Assembly (NCBI GenBank): GCA_963809795.1
Contig: CAWELN010000002.1
Span: 1 to 64,000 of the forward strand
DNA: 64,000 nucleotides
Direction: 5' to 3'
Origin: DASUAS01 sp963809795
GTDB taxonomy: Bacteria; Actinomycetota; Acidimicrobiia; IMCC26256; DASPTH01
Shown one piece after another: positions 36,298-44,878 of this stretch. The position numbers and the translations under genes were made by a program. The notes beneath the pieces were generated by a model that did no database searches, was not told the DNA's origin, and was given only the letters and a program-made list of their open reading frames with translations. Numbering within the stretch: the stretch's first letter is position 1; the number at the start of each line of letters is the position of its first letter.

Positions 36298-37188
36298 GTG
36301 GACGAGCTCACGTTCCGCGACCGGCACGGCATCGAGATCTTCGTCCGGCGGTGGCCGACCGCGAATGCCGTCGGCGCCGTCGTGATCTCCCACGGCGCGT
36401 CCGAGCACTCCGGCCGGTACGACCGGTTCGCACGGGCGCTGAACGACGCGGGCCTGCACGCGTACGCGATCGACCACCGCGGCCACGGCCGCACCGCGGG
36501 CGCGACGGGCAAGGGTCGCATGGGGCCCCCGGGTGGTGCGGCGCTCGTCGACGACCTCGACCACGTCGTCGACCTGGCGCGCGACGACGGCGCCGACCTT
36601 CCCGTCCTGCTGTTCGCCCACTCCTTGGGCTCGTTGATCGGGCTCGCCTACCTCACCCGACACTCGGACCGCCTCGCCGGCGCGGTCCTGTGCGGCTTCC
36701 CTGCATCGCTCGTCGATCTGCCGGTCCTCGGGGAGGCGCTCGGCACGATCACCGACGAGGCGACGCGCGACACCCCGGTCGACGCGCTGTCGGCGTTCAA
36801 CGACCCGTTCGAGCCGGCCCGCACGCGGTTCGACTGGTTGAGCCGCGACGACGCGGAGGTCGACGCCTACCTCGCCGACCCACTGTGCGGTGACGACATG
36901 CCGCTCACCCAGGGGTTCGTCGCCGATCTCTTCGGCATCGTCGGCGATGCGGTCGGGCCCACCGCCCTCGCCGCCATCACGTGCCCCGTCTTCGTCATCG
37001 CCGGGGACCGGGACCCGAGCGGCGCGATGGGCGAGAACCCCAAGGCGCTCGAAGCGGCGTTGCGCGACGCGGGGGTCACGGTCGAGCGTCGCCTGTACCC
37101 GGGCGCCCGCCACGAGCTGCTCAACGAGACGAACCGCGACGAGGTGACCGCCGACGTGATCGCCTGGCTCCGCGCTCGCGCACGCTGA
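36298..37188 (+). CDS. Alpha/beta hydrolase, monoacylglycerol-lipase-like
   Basis: A 296-residue serine hydrolase. The oxyanion segment is VVISHGASEHSGRYDRFA, the nucleophile elbow is FAHSLGSLIGLAYL with Ser109, the acid lies in VIAGDRDPSG and the base in YPGARHELLNE. SHG-x-x-EHSGRY and the EHS pattern are typical of monoacylglycerol lipases and lysophospholipases. No signal peptide is seen, so it acts in the cytoplasm. GTG 36298 starts 13 nt after the amidohydrolase gene. It ends 6 nt before a convergent thiolase-like gene, with no room for a separate terminator. Confidence 0.88.
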   Translation: MDELTFRDRHGIEIFVRRWPTANAVGAVVISHGASEHSGRYDRFARALNDAGLHAYAIDHRGHGRTAGATGKGRMGPPGGAALVDDLDHVVDLARDDGADLPVLLFAHSLGSLIGLAYLTRHSDRLAGAVLCGFPASLVDLPVLGEALGTITDEATRDTPVDALSAFNDPFEPARTRFDWLSRDDAEVDAYLADPLCGDDMPLTQGFVADLFGIVGDAVGPTALAAITCPVFVIAGDRDPSGAMGENPKALEAALRDAGVTVERRLYPGARHELLNETNRDEVTADVIAWLRARAR

Positions 37189-37194
37189 GGTCGC

Positions 37195-38379
37195 TCACTC
37201 GCGGGTCAGGAGCAGGCAGCCTGCGACCGGTCCTCCCCCATTGCCGACGACGGCGACGTCGAGCGGTCTTCGCACCTGACGGTCGCCCGCGTCGCCGCGC
37301 AGCTGTGCGCACGCCTCGTGCAGGAACCCGAAGCCGTGGAGCCGGCCGCCGGACAGCTGGCCGCCGTTGGTGTTCAGCGGAAGCTCCCCGTCGCGCGCGA
37401 TCCGGGCACCGCCCTCCACGAACGGACCGCTCTCGCCGTGGCCGCAGAAGCCGAGCGCCTCCAGCCACGACATGGTCAGGAACGAGAAGCCGTCGTAGAG
37501 CTCGGCGATGTCGACGTCGGCCGCGGTGAGGTCGGTACGGGCCCACATCGACCGCGCGGCGTCCAGCGCGCCCATGGTGGTGAGGTCGGCGCGCTGATCC
37601 CACGACGGACGGTCGACGAACCCGGTGCCGACCGCCTCGACCACCGGTGCGGCGTGGTCGACCGCGCGCCCGTGCTCGGCCACCGACACGACGACCGCGG
37701 TCGACCCGTCGGCGGGGATGTCGCAGTCGAACAGGCAGAACGGCGTGGTGATCATGCGCGCCGCGAAGTAGTCGGAGCTCGACATCGGCTCACGCAGGAT
37801 CGCCTTCGGGTTGAGCTCGGCGTTGCGGCGTGCGTTCAGTGCGATCTGCGAGAGCTGCTCGCGGGTGGTGCCGAACTCGTAGAAGTGCCGCTGCGCGTAG
37901 AGCGCCAGCCAGTTCGCGGCCGAGTACGCACGGAAGGGCAGCGTCCACTGCACCATGCCCCCGGCGCCCGCGCCGCCGCCCACGCCGATGGGGCGCCGGC
38001 CGCCACTCCCCTGGCCCGTCGCCTCGGTGACGGTGCGGTACACCAGCACGTGGCGGGCGAGCCCCGCGCCGACGGCCAGGACCGCGTTGATCACCGCCTG
38101 GATCTGCGCCGCCCCCTCCGCCGAGCCCGAGTACCAGTTCAGGCCCAGCCGCAGCGCGTCCTGCATCTCGACCACGCCCGGGCCCGCGAAGTCGCTCCCG
38201 CCGGCGCCCCCGCCGGGATAGGTCGCCAGGCCGTCGATGTCGGCGAACGTGAGGCCGGCGTCGGCGACCGCCTCCTGCGCGGCCTCGATGGTGAGGTCGA
38301 CGCCGGTCCGGTCGAGGCGGCGGCCGATGGCCGACTGGCCGATCCCGGAGATCACCGACTGCCGCTCGAAGGCACTCAC
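37195..38379 (-). CDS. Thiolase-like lipid-transfer protein, Ltp2-type aldolase candidate
   Basis: A 394-residue thiolase-fold protein of the SCP-x/Ltp group. It has SVISGIGQSAIGRRL at the N-terminus, a nucleophile-region segment GLNWYSGSAEGAAQI in which the thiolase Cys is replaced (SGSAEG), and a C-terminal LNTNGGQLSGGRLHGFGFLHE. Loss of the catalytic Cys is a feature of Ltp2-type retro-aldolases, which need a DUF35 partner. The partner gene lies immediately upstream and overlaps it by 4 nt. In steroid degraders the pair cleaves the last side-chain fragment from a tertiary beta-hydroxyacyl-CoA. The role here is inferred by analogy; the true substrate is not known. Confidence 0.85.
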   Translation of the reverse strand: MSAFERQSVISGIGQSAIGRRLDRTGVDLTIEAAQEAVADAGLTFADIDGLATYPGGGAGGSDFAGPGVVEMQDALRLGLNWYSGSAEGAAQIQAVINAVLAVGAGLARHVLVYRTVTEATGQGSGGRRPIGVGGGAGAGGMVQWTLPFRAYSAANWLALYAQRHFYEFGTTREQLSQIALNARRNAELNPKAILREPMSSSDYFAARMITTPFCLFDCDIPADGSTAVVVSVAEHGRAVDHAAPVVEAVGTGFVDRPSWDQRADLTTMGALDAARSMWARTDLTAADVDIAELYDGFSFLTMSWLEALGFCGHGESGPFVEGGARIARDGELPLNTNGGQLSGGRLHGFGFLHEACAQLRGDAGDRQVRRPLDVAVVGNGGGPVAGCLLLTRE

Positions 38380-38795
38380 CGACCCGCTCCGGGCGTCACG
38401 GGCCGAAAGAGTGGGAGGTAGATCGGATCGTGGTCGGCGAAGACCACCTCGACCGGCATGCCGATGTGCACGTCGTCGGGCCCGCAGTCGACCAGGTTGG
38501 TCGTGAGCCGCACGTCAGGCTGCTCGTCGATGGCCACCAGCGCGATCACGTACGGGTCCGTGGTGCCGTCCCACGCCTGGTGGTTCACGGTGAAGCTGTA
38601 GACGGTGGCCCGGCCGCTCACCGCGGTGGGCTCGGGCGTCCCGCCGCACTGGGCGCAGTACGGCACCGGTGGGTGCACGAGGACCTCGCACTCGGCGCAA
38701 CGCAGGAAGCGCAGCACGCCGTCCCTGCCCGACGTCCAGAAGAACTCGTTGTCGAAGTCGAGCGCAGGCAGCACCCGGATGTGCGGATCCTCCAC
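38376..38795 (-). CDS. DUF35 Zn-ribbon/OB-fold protein, partner of the thiolase-like gene
   Basis: A 139-residue protein with an N-terminal rubredoxin-like zinc ribbon (CAEC at about 33-36 and CAQC at about 47-50) and an OB-fold (VYSFTVNHQAW, YVIALVAIDEQPDVRLTTNL, GMPVEVVFAD). DUF35 proteins bind acyl-CoA and form complexes with Ltp2-type aldolases or MaoC hydratases. Here it is the first gene of a two-gene operon and overlaps the thiolase-like gene as ATGA, which supports complex formation. Confidence 0.9.
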   Translation of the reverse strand: MEDPHIRVLPALDFDNEFFWTSGRDGVLRFLRCAECEVLVHPPVPYCAQCGGTPEPTAVSGRATVYSFTVNHQAWDGTTDPYVIALVAIDEQPDVRLTTNLVDCGPDDVHIGMPVEVVFADHDPIYLPLFRPVTPGAGR

Positions 38796-38855
38796 CGGTT
38801 CCTCCTGGCGGGTCGTCTTGTGTCGCGAGCGGGGGTCACGTTACGTTGCGCCGCG

Positions 38856-39614
38856 ATGTCGCCGCGCCGCCTGTACCTCCACGAGACCGTCGACATCGTG
38901 GGCCAGGGCCAGTACGAGTACATGGAGCACCTCTGGAAGGACCCGGTGCTGCGGATGCCCGAGATGTTCGGGCTCCAGGGCTCCTTCTACGTGTGTGCGG
39001 CGGGCGGCGGGCGCTGGCCGCAGGTGATCAACATCTGGGACGTCGGCACGCGGGGTTGGACCGGGTGGGCGTCGAACGTCGACCGCATGAACCTCAAACG
39101 GCGCCAGGCGTTCTACGGCGACTGGTGGGACGAGGCCGCCAAGTGGCGCACCGGCGGGTACGACCGGCTGTGCGGCGGCGTGCCCGGGAGCCCCAGCACC
39201 GAGGAGCTCCAGCAGGCGGGCGTCCAGGGCACCCTGTTCGTGCACGAGGTGCTCACCGTCCGCCCGGGCGCGCAGCTCGACTTCCTGGCCGCGGTCGTCG
39301 AGCAGCGGGTGCCGCTCATGCGCGAGTACGACCACGAGCCCACCGGCCTCTACGAGGTGCTCTCCAACCAGCACGAGGTGGTGATGGTCTGGGCGACGGG
39401 CATCCCGGCCCAGGTCCGGCTGCGCCGCAACCGCGACGCCGCCCATGGCCTCGACGACGACGGTGAGGCCGACGACCGCCTCGTGGCATGGGAGCGCACG
39501 GCGGCCGAGTTCGTGACCGGCGGCGACAGCCACGTCATGACACCACTCCCGCGTACCGTGTACGGGCCTCCCGGCTGGGAGGACGCAACCCTGTCCGATT
39601 GGCTGGAGAAGTAG
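38856..39614 (+). CDS. Conserved hypothetical protein, NIPSNAP-like
   Basis: A 252-residue soluble protein. Two similar-looking segments, one near residues 5-70 (LYLHETVDIVGQGQYEYME) and one near 130-190 (LFVHEVLTVRPGAQLDFLAA), suggest two ferredoxin-like alpha/beta barrels as in NIPSNAP-type proteins. The pattern of Trp and acidic residues (INIWDVGTRGWTGWASNVDR) is distinctive. I assign no function. It is divergent from the DUF35/thiolase pair across about 60 bp, and the stop codon lies inside the first unit of a direct repeat. Confidence 0.65.
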   Translation: MSPRRLYLHETVDIVGQGQYEYMEHLWKDPVLRMPEMFGLQGSFYVCAAGGGRWPQVINIWDVGTRGWTGWASNVDRMNLKRRQAFYGDWWDEAAKWRTGGYDRLCGGVPGSPSTEELQQAGVQGTLFVHEVLTVRPGAQLDFLAAVVEQRVPLMREYDHEPTGLYEVLSNQHEVVMVWATGIPAQVRLRRNRDAAHGLDDDGEADDRLVAWERTAAEFVTGGDSHVMTPLPRTVYGPPGWEDATLSDWLEK

Positions 39615-39733
39615 CGGAGGCGTGCCCGGAGGGCGGGACGGCGGAGCGGATTCGATCATGAACGGAGAACTAGGGCGGAGAAGTAGCGGAGGCGTGCCCG
39701 GAGGGCGGGACGGCGGAGCGGATTCGGTCATGA
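39605..39733. repeat. 57-bp direct repeat, two copies, 72-bp period
   Basis: Copies at 39605-39661 and 39677-39733 differ at one position (A/G at 39655 and 39727). Each begins GGAGAAGTAGCGGAGGCGTG and ends TCATGA. The first copy includes the last codons and TAG of the upstream gene. Shorter GGAGAACTAGGGC pieces follow each unit, the second extending to just before the enoyl-CoA hydratase start. The duplication therefore spans a gene end and the spacer. Confidence 0.9.
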
Positions 39734-39761
39734 AACTGGAGAACTAGGGCTGGAGAACTCG

Positions 39762-40553
39762 ATGGAGCTCGAGACACTGCTGTACCGCGAGGAGAACGGG
39801 GTTGCGTACGTCACCCTCAACCGCCCCGAGGTGCAGAACAGCTTCGACTACACGATGATCGACGAGCTTGCGAAGGTCTGGCAGGCGCTGCGCTGGAACC
39901 ACGACGTGCGGTGTGTCGTCCTCACCGGCGCGGGCGACAGAGCGTTCTGCACCGGCAACGACCGGAGCACGATCCCGTTCGACGTGAAGTGGGATCCGTA
40001 CACCTACGACGACCCCGGCGTCTCGATCGGACCGCGGGTCAACCGCATGTGGAAGCCGGTGATCGCCGCGGTCAACGGCACCGCCGCGGCCGGCGCGTTC
40101 TATCTGCTCGGCCAGGTCGACTTCATCATCGCCGCCGACCACGCGACCTTCGTCGACCCCCACGTCACCTACTCGATGCCCGCGGTCTACGAGCCGATCG
40201 AGGCACTGGCCAAGATGCCCTTCGGCGAGGCCATGCGCGTCGCGCTGCTCGGCGCCAGCGAGCGCATGTCGGCGCGACGAGCCTACGAGGTCGGGTTCGT
40301 GAGCGAGGTCGTCCCATTGGAAGAACTCATGGATGCGGCCACGTGGGCGGCCGAGGCCATCGCGGCACAGCCTCCGGCGGCGATCATGGCGACGCTGCGC
40401 ACGCTCTGGGCCGCGCGCGAGATGTTCCCTGCGCAGGCCACCGCCCTCGGGAACACGTTCCTGCACCTGGGCATGGACACCGACAAGGAGAACCTGAAGG
40501 AAGGCGAGGAGACGTTCGCGACCCGTCCCCGCACCAAGCCGCGGATCAGGTAG
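39762..40553 (+). CDS. Enoyl-CoA hydratase/isomerase (crotonase) family
   Basis: A 263-residue crotonase. The N-terminus shows VAYVTLNRPEVQNSFDYTMI, and the oxyanion loop VVLTGAGDRAFCTGND and second loop AVNGTAAAGAFYLLGQVD form the active site. Where classical hydratases carry Glu the sequence reads ATFVDPHVTYSMP, with His, so hydratase activity is not assured. It starts at ATG 39762, directly after the direct repeat, and its stop overlaps the convergent thiolase-SDR gene by 8 nt. Confidence 0.88.
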   Translation: MELETLLYREENGVAYVTLNRPEVQNSFDYTMIDELAKVWQALRWNHDVRCVVLTGAGDRAFCTGNDRSTIPFDVKWDPYTYDDPGVSIGPRVNRMWKPVIAAVNGTAAAGAFYLLGQVDFIIAADHATFVDPHVTYSMPAVYEPIEALAKMPFGEAMRVALLGASERMSARRAYEVGFVSEVVPLEELMDAATWAAEAIAAQPPAAIMATLRTLWAAREMFPAQATALGNTFLHLGMDTDKENLKEGEETFATRPRTKPRIR

Positions 40554-42543
40554 GCGCTCGGGACGCCGCCAGCGTCTCCATCAGCTCCTGGACGTCGCTC
40601 ATCGTGAGCATCCCGCCCGCGGGCACGATGGTGAGCTCGGGGATCGTCAGTGCGGGATGGGCGAGGAGCATGGCCACGAACTCGGCGATGGTGCGGCCGA
40701 GGTCGGCGGACCGCATCCGGTTCTTGTAGATGACCGCGGCCTCCACCCACCGCGGCGTGAGGGCCGCGGCCTCTTCCATGTCGAAGTCGCGTGCGAAGTC
40801 GGTGTCCTCGGTGTCGCCCACCGCCATGCGCACGAACCGACGCTCCGGGTGCTCCGCCCGCCAGGATTGGATGGTCCGGTCGAGCGCGGCCTTGCTCGCC
40901 TGGTAGGGGCCGAGGCCGAAGTACCCGCCGCCCACGCTGATCGAGGAGAGGAAGACGACGACGCCGTCCTCGCTGAGGTGCGGCAGCGCGGCCTGGGTGA
41001 CGAGCGCGGGGCCGATGGCGTTGGTCGCGATCACCCGCTGCCACGTGTCGGCGTCGACGTGCTCGAGGGGCGCCAGCGGCGACACCCCGGTGGAGTAGAG
41101 GAGCGCGTCGATGCCGCCCATGGCGTCGACCGCCTCGCCGACCAGCTCGCGGCACCGTTGGGGGTCGGTGACGTCGGCGGAGATCGCGGTCCCGGTGCCG
41201 GCGCTGGTCACGACCTCGGCCAGCTTCTCGGCGCTGCGGCCGACCACGGTGATCCCGGCGCCGGCCTCGGCCGCGGCCAGGGCCGCGCCGCGCCCGATGC
41301 CGGCGGAGCCACCGACGACGAGGATCCGCTTCCCGGAGAGGTCGATGTCGACGTGCTTGCCGCCCACGGTCAGGCGACCTCGAGCGACGAGCGCCGAACC
41401 CATGCCGCCCCCGGCGCACATCGAGACGACCCCGTGGGTCGCGCCGCGGCGGCGGAGCTCGTTCATCATGGTGACCACCATGCGGGCGCCCGTCGCGGCG
41501 ATCGGGTGACCGAGGCTGCAACCACTGCCGTTGACGTTCACGATCGTGGGGTCGATGCCCAGCGTGCGGACCGCGGCGACCGGCACCGAGCAGAACGCCT
41601 CGTTGATCTCGAAGAGGTCGATGTCGTCGATGGTCAGGCCGGCGCGCTCGAGCGCTTTCGGGATCGCCAGCGTCGGCCCCATGCCGGTGCGGGCCGGCTC
41701 GAGGCCGGACGACGCCCACGACACGACGCGCGCCAACGGGCGCAGCCCATGGGCCTCGGCGTAGTCGTCCGCGGTCACCAGGAGCGCGGCGGCGGCGTCG
41801 TTGAGGCCCGCCGCGTTCCCCGCGGTGACGGTCGCGCCGTCGATCTCCGGGTGCAGGGGCTTGAGCTCGGCGAGCGTCTCCACGGTGGTGCCGCGCCGCG
41901 GATGCTCGTCGACGCTGAACACGCGGGCGTTGCCATCACGGTCGGTGTACTCGACGGGGACGATCTCCTCTTCGAACGCACCGGAGTCGATGGACGCGAT
42001 GGCACGGCCGTGGCTGTACGCCGCCCACTCGTCGACGTCGAGCCGGGTGAGCCCCATCTCGCGGGCGGTGTTCTCGCCCACCGTGATCGACATGTCGAAC
42101 GTCGGCGCGTCGGGGGTCTCGGGATGGCTGGGCGACATCCACATCTGGGGCTCCCCGCCCGGCTCGAGCACCTTCCACGTCTGCGGCGACGTGCTGAGGC
42201 TCTCGGTGCCACCGGCGATGACGACCCGGTCCATGCCGGCCCGGATGCTGCCGGCGCCGATCTGCACCGCGCTCAGGCCGGAGGCGCAGTGCCGGTTGTC
42301 GGCCATGCCGGGGACCCCGGTGAGGCCGAGGCGCACGGCGACGTTGCGGGCGATGTCACCCCCGCCCTGCAGCGACTCGCCGAGCACGACGTCGTCGATG
42401 TCGGCCGCGTCGATGCCGGCGCGACTCACGGCCTCACCGACCGCGATCTCCGCCAGGCGGAATGCGTCGACGTCGATGAGCGATCCCTTGCGGGCCCGCC
42501 CGATCGGGGTGCGGGCGGCAGCGACGATGACGGCTTCGGTCAC
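40546..42543 (-). CDS. Thiolase-SDR fusion protein (acetyl-CoA acetyltransferase plus short-chain dehydrogenase)
   Basis: A 665-residue frame containing two enzymes. Residues 1 to about 392 are a thiolase with nucleophile Cys86 (DNRHCASGLSAVQIGAG), INEAFCSVPVAAV, GHPIAATGAR and the second Cys in MCAGGGMGSALVARGR. From about residue 405 an SDR begins (KRILVVGGSAGIGRGAALAA) with FLSSISVGGGYF and the catalytic YQASK (Tyr547, Lys551). The two would couple thiolysis with a hydroxyacyl/ketoacyl redox step. A TGA in another frame and a GTG lie near the junction (about 41365-41375), and this window has many one-base errors, so two adjacent genes merged by an indel is possible. It starts at ATG 42543. 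Confidence 0.8.
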   Translation of the reverse strand: MTEAVIVAAARTPIGRARKGSLIDVDAFRLAEIAVGEAVSRAGIDAADIDDVVLGESLQGGGDIARNVAVRLGLTGVPGMADNRHCASGLSAVQIGAGSIRAGMDRVVIAGGTESLSTSPQTWKVLEPGGEPQMWMSPSHPETPDAPTFDMSITVGENTAREMGLTRLDVDEWAAYSHGRAIASIDSGAFEEEIVPVEYTDRDGNARVFSVDEHPRRGTTVETLAELKPLHPEIDGATVTAGNAAGLNDAAAALLVTADDYAEAHGLRPLARVVSWASSGLEPARTGMGPTLAIPKALERAGLTIDDIDLFEINEAFCSVPVAAVRTLGIDPTIVNVNGSGCSLGHPIAATGARMVVTMMNELRRRGATHGVVSMCAGGGMGSALVARGRLTVGGKHVDIDLSGKRILVVGGSAGIGRGAALAAAEAGAGITVVGRSAEKLAEVVTSAGTGTAISADVTDPQRCRELVGEAVDAMGGIDALLYSTGVSPLAPLEHVDADTWQRVIATNAIGPALVTQAALPHLSEDGVVVFLSSISVGGGYFGLGPYQASKAALDRTIQSWRAEHPERRFVRMAVGDTEDTDFARDFDMEEAAALTPRWVEAAVIYKNRMRSADLGRTIAEFVAMLLAHPALTIPELTIVPAGGMLTMSDVQELMETLAASRAPT

Positions 42544-42599
42544 GATTCAGCTCCTGAGCGGGTCGCGGTGGACCCGCCACTGTAACCCCGCGTCCGGAA

Positions 42600-44786
42600 T
42601 CAGGACCCAGGGACCGGCACCCGCTCCTCCGCGGCCAGCCGCGCCAGCTCGGCGTCGACGTCGGGCCCGGCCTCCACGTGCAGCCGCGGGACGATCCGGT
42701 CGAGCCAGCGGGGGAACCACCAGTTCCGGTCGCCCAGGAGCTCCATCGTCGCCGGCACGAGCACCATGCGCACGACGGTGGCGTCCACCAGGATGGCCGT
42801 GGCCAGGCCGAGGCCGAACAGCTTGAGCGTCGTCGCGTCGGCGAGCACGAAGCTGCCGAACACGGTCACCATGATCAGCGCCGCCGCCGTGATCACCCGG
42901 GCGGTCGAGGCGAGACCGTCGGCGACCGCGAGCGCGTTGTCGCCGGTGCGGTCGTACTCCTCCCGGATGCGCGAGAGCAGGAACACCTCGTAGTCCATCG
43001 AGAGCCCGAAGAGGATGGCGAACATGATCATCGGGATGAACGGGGCGATCGGCCCGGTCTGCTCGACGCCGAAGACGCCCTTGAGCCAACCCCACTCGAA
43101 CACCGCCACCACCACGCCGTAGGCCGCGCCGATGGAGAGCAGGTTCATGATCACCGCTTTGAGCGGTACGAGCAGGCTGCGGAACACGGCCATCAGGAGC
43201 AGGAAGCTCAGCACGAGCACCGCGCCGATGAAGATCGGCAGCCGCGAGGCCAGCCGCTCGGACACGTCGATGCTCGACGCGGTGAGCCCGCCGACGTGCA
43301 CCGTCATGTCGGAGCCGCGTAACGCGTCGGGAATCACGTGGTCGCGCAGCTCGGCCACGAGATCGGTCGTGCTCTGCGACTGCGGCGAGCTGCGCGGGAT
43401 CAACCGGATCACCGCCGCATCGCCCGACGGGCTGGGCGACGGCGGTGACACCGCGGCGACATCACGCGTCTCGCCGAGGCGCGTGACCAGCGTGTCGAGC
43501 GCGGAGGTGTCGGTGCCCTTCGGGAACTCGGCCGCCAGGATGAGCGGGCCGTTGAATCCAGGTCCGAAGCCCGCGGCGACCATGTCGTAGGCGCGCCGCG
43601 TCGTGTCGGTCGTCGGGTTGCCACCCGAGTCGGGGAAGGCCAGGCGCATCGAGAACAGCGGGATCGCGAGGGCAATCAGGATCACGAGGCCGCCGGCGAG
43701 CGCGGGCCAGGGGCGACGCTGCACGACCCGGCTCCACCGGAACCAGAGGCCCTGCTCGCGCGGCTTGGGCGCCCGGTGGCGCCGGATGGAGAAGCGGTCG
43801 ATGGCCCGCCCGGCGAAGCCCAGGACCGCGGGCAGCAGGGTGATCGACGCCACCATCACGACCGCCACCGTGACCGAGGTGCCGACCGCCATGCCGTTCA
43901 CGAAGTCGACGCCCATGAGAAACAGACCGAGCAACGAGATGATCACCGTGCAACCGGCGAAGACGACCGCGCGGCCCGCGGTGTCGATGGCGCGCACGAC
44001 CGCGTGCTCGGGCTCGAAGCCCTCCGCGAGACCCTGTCGGTAGCGGGTGACGATGAACAGCGCGTAGTCGATGCCGACCCCGAGGCCGATCATCGACGCC
44101 AGCTGGGTCCCGAAGTCGGGCGTGGCGATGACATGAGAGAGGAGCTCGACCAGCCCGATCCCGATCCCGATGCCGAACAGCGCCACGAGGATCGGCAGAC
44201 CCATCGCGATCAGCGAGCCGAACGCGACCAGCAGGATCACGACGGCGGCGAGGATGCCGATGAGCTCGGCCGGTCCCAGGCCGCCGAACTCCTGGAACAT
44301 GCGCCCGCCGAGGGCGACGCGGACGCCGGCACCGGCGGCGTCGTCGGCGAGGTGCCGGATGTCGCTGATCGTGCGGTCCGGGATCTTCTCGGCCGTACGG
44401 TCGAACTGCACGGTGGCGTAGGCCACCCCGCCGTCACGCGCGACCTGACGGGAGCCCTCGGCCGTGTACGGGCTCACCACCGCGGTCACGTGCGGGACCC
44501 TCGCCACCTCGGCGAACAGCGCCTCCATGCGGTGCTGCACGGCGGGGGCCCCGACGCCATCGGCGGAGGCGAACACGATCTGGCCCTCGTCGCCGGCCTG
44601 CGCGGGGAAGCGCGACTGGAGGAGGTCGGTCGCTCGTTGCGACTCGGTGCCCGACAGGTGGAAGCCCTGGGAGAACGTCGCGCCGACGCTCGACCCGACC
44701 GCGCTCACCGCGACGAGCGCCACGATCCACAGGACCACGACCCGTCGCCGGCGCCGGTAGGACCATGCGGCCAGCCGTTGCAGCAT
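42600..44786 (-). CDS. MMPL-family (RND superfamily) transporter
   Basis: A 728-residue exporter with twelve predicted helices in two repeats, each with a large external loop after helix 1. Signature segments are GLGVGIDYALFIVTRYRQGL in the first half and FGLSMDYEVFLLSRIREEY in the second, whose buried Asp/Tyr residues carry protons in MmpL3-type proteins. The N-terminal helix is VVVLWIVALVAVSAVGSSVG. ATG 44786 is preceded by AGGGAGC; longer in-frame ATGs upstream are less likely. Mycobacterial relatives export lipids or drugs. It is divergent from a MarR-type regulator, with a 19-bp palindrome between them, so MarR-controlled efflux is likely. Confidence 0.9.
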   Translation of the reverse strand: MLQRLAAWSYRRRRRVVVLWIVALVAVSAVGSSVGATFSQGFHLSGTESQRATDLLQSRFPAQAGDEGQIVFASADGVGAPAVQHRMEALFAEVARVPHVTAVVSPYTAEGSRQVARDGGVAYATVQFDRTAEKIPDRTISDIRHLADDAAGAGVRVALGGRMFQEFGGLGPAELIGILAAVVILLVAFGSLIAMGLPILVALFGIGIGIGLVELLSHVIATPDFGTQLASMIGLGVGIDYALFIVTRYRQGLAEGFEPEHAVVRAIDTAGRAVVFAGCTVIISLLGLFLMGVDFVNGMAVGTSVTVAVVMVASITLLPAVLGFAGRAIDRFSIRRHRAPKPREQGLWFRWSRVVQRRPWPALAGGLVILIALAIPLFSMRLAFPDSGGNPTTDTTRRAYDMVAAGFGPGFNGPLILAAEFPKGTDTSALDTLVTRLGETRDVAAVSPPSPSPSGDAAVIRLIPRSSPQSQSTTDLVAELRDHVIPDALRGSDMTVHVGGLTASSIDVSERLASRLPIFIGAVLVLSFLLLMAVFRSLLVPLKAVIMNLLSIGAAYGVVVAVFEWGWLKGVFGVEQTGPIAPFIPMIMFAILFGLSMDYEVFLLSRIREEYDRTGDNALAVADGLASTARVITAAALIMVTVFGSFVLADATTLKLFGLGLATAILVDATVVRMVLVPATMELLGDRNWWFPRWLDRIVPRLHVEAGPDVDAELARLAAEERVPVPGS

Positions 44787-44827
44787 CCTGTGCTCCCTCG
44801 CCGAAATCGGGGTAACATGCAGATGAA

Positions 44828-44846
44828 CGAACCAATCATTGGTTCG
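44828..44846. promoter_or_regulatory. 19-bp palindrome, probable MarR operator
   Basis: CGAACCAATCATTGGTTCG has perfect 9-bp arms around a single central base. It lies between the divergent MMPL and MarR genes, 32 nt before the MarR ATG and 41 nt before the MMPL ATG. A further half-site AACCATTG follows at 44850-44857. The size and placement fit a MarR dimer controlling both promoters. Confidence 0.75.
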
Positions 44847-44878
44847 CTCAACCATTGACCGTAGCACAGGAGCCGACG

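Noticed and set aside
33422..36385. Plus-strand frame of 987 codons
   Set aside because: It runs through the P450 and amidohydrolase genes in a wrong frame, is arginine-rich and crosses several genes.
34515..36521. Minus-strand frame of 668 codons
   Set aside because: It mirrors the amidohydrolase gene on the opposite strand and contains no recognisable domain.
40657..42585. Plus-strand frame of 642 codons
   Set aside because: It is antisense to the thiolase-SDR gene, whose motifs are clear.
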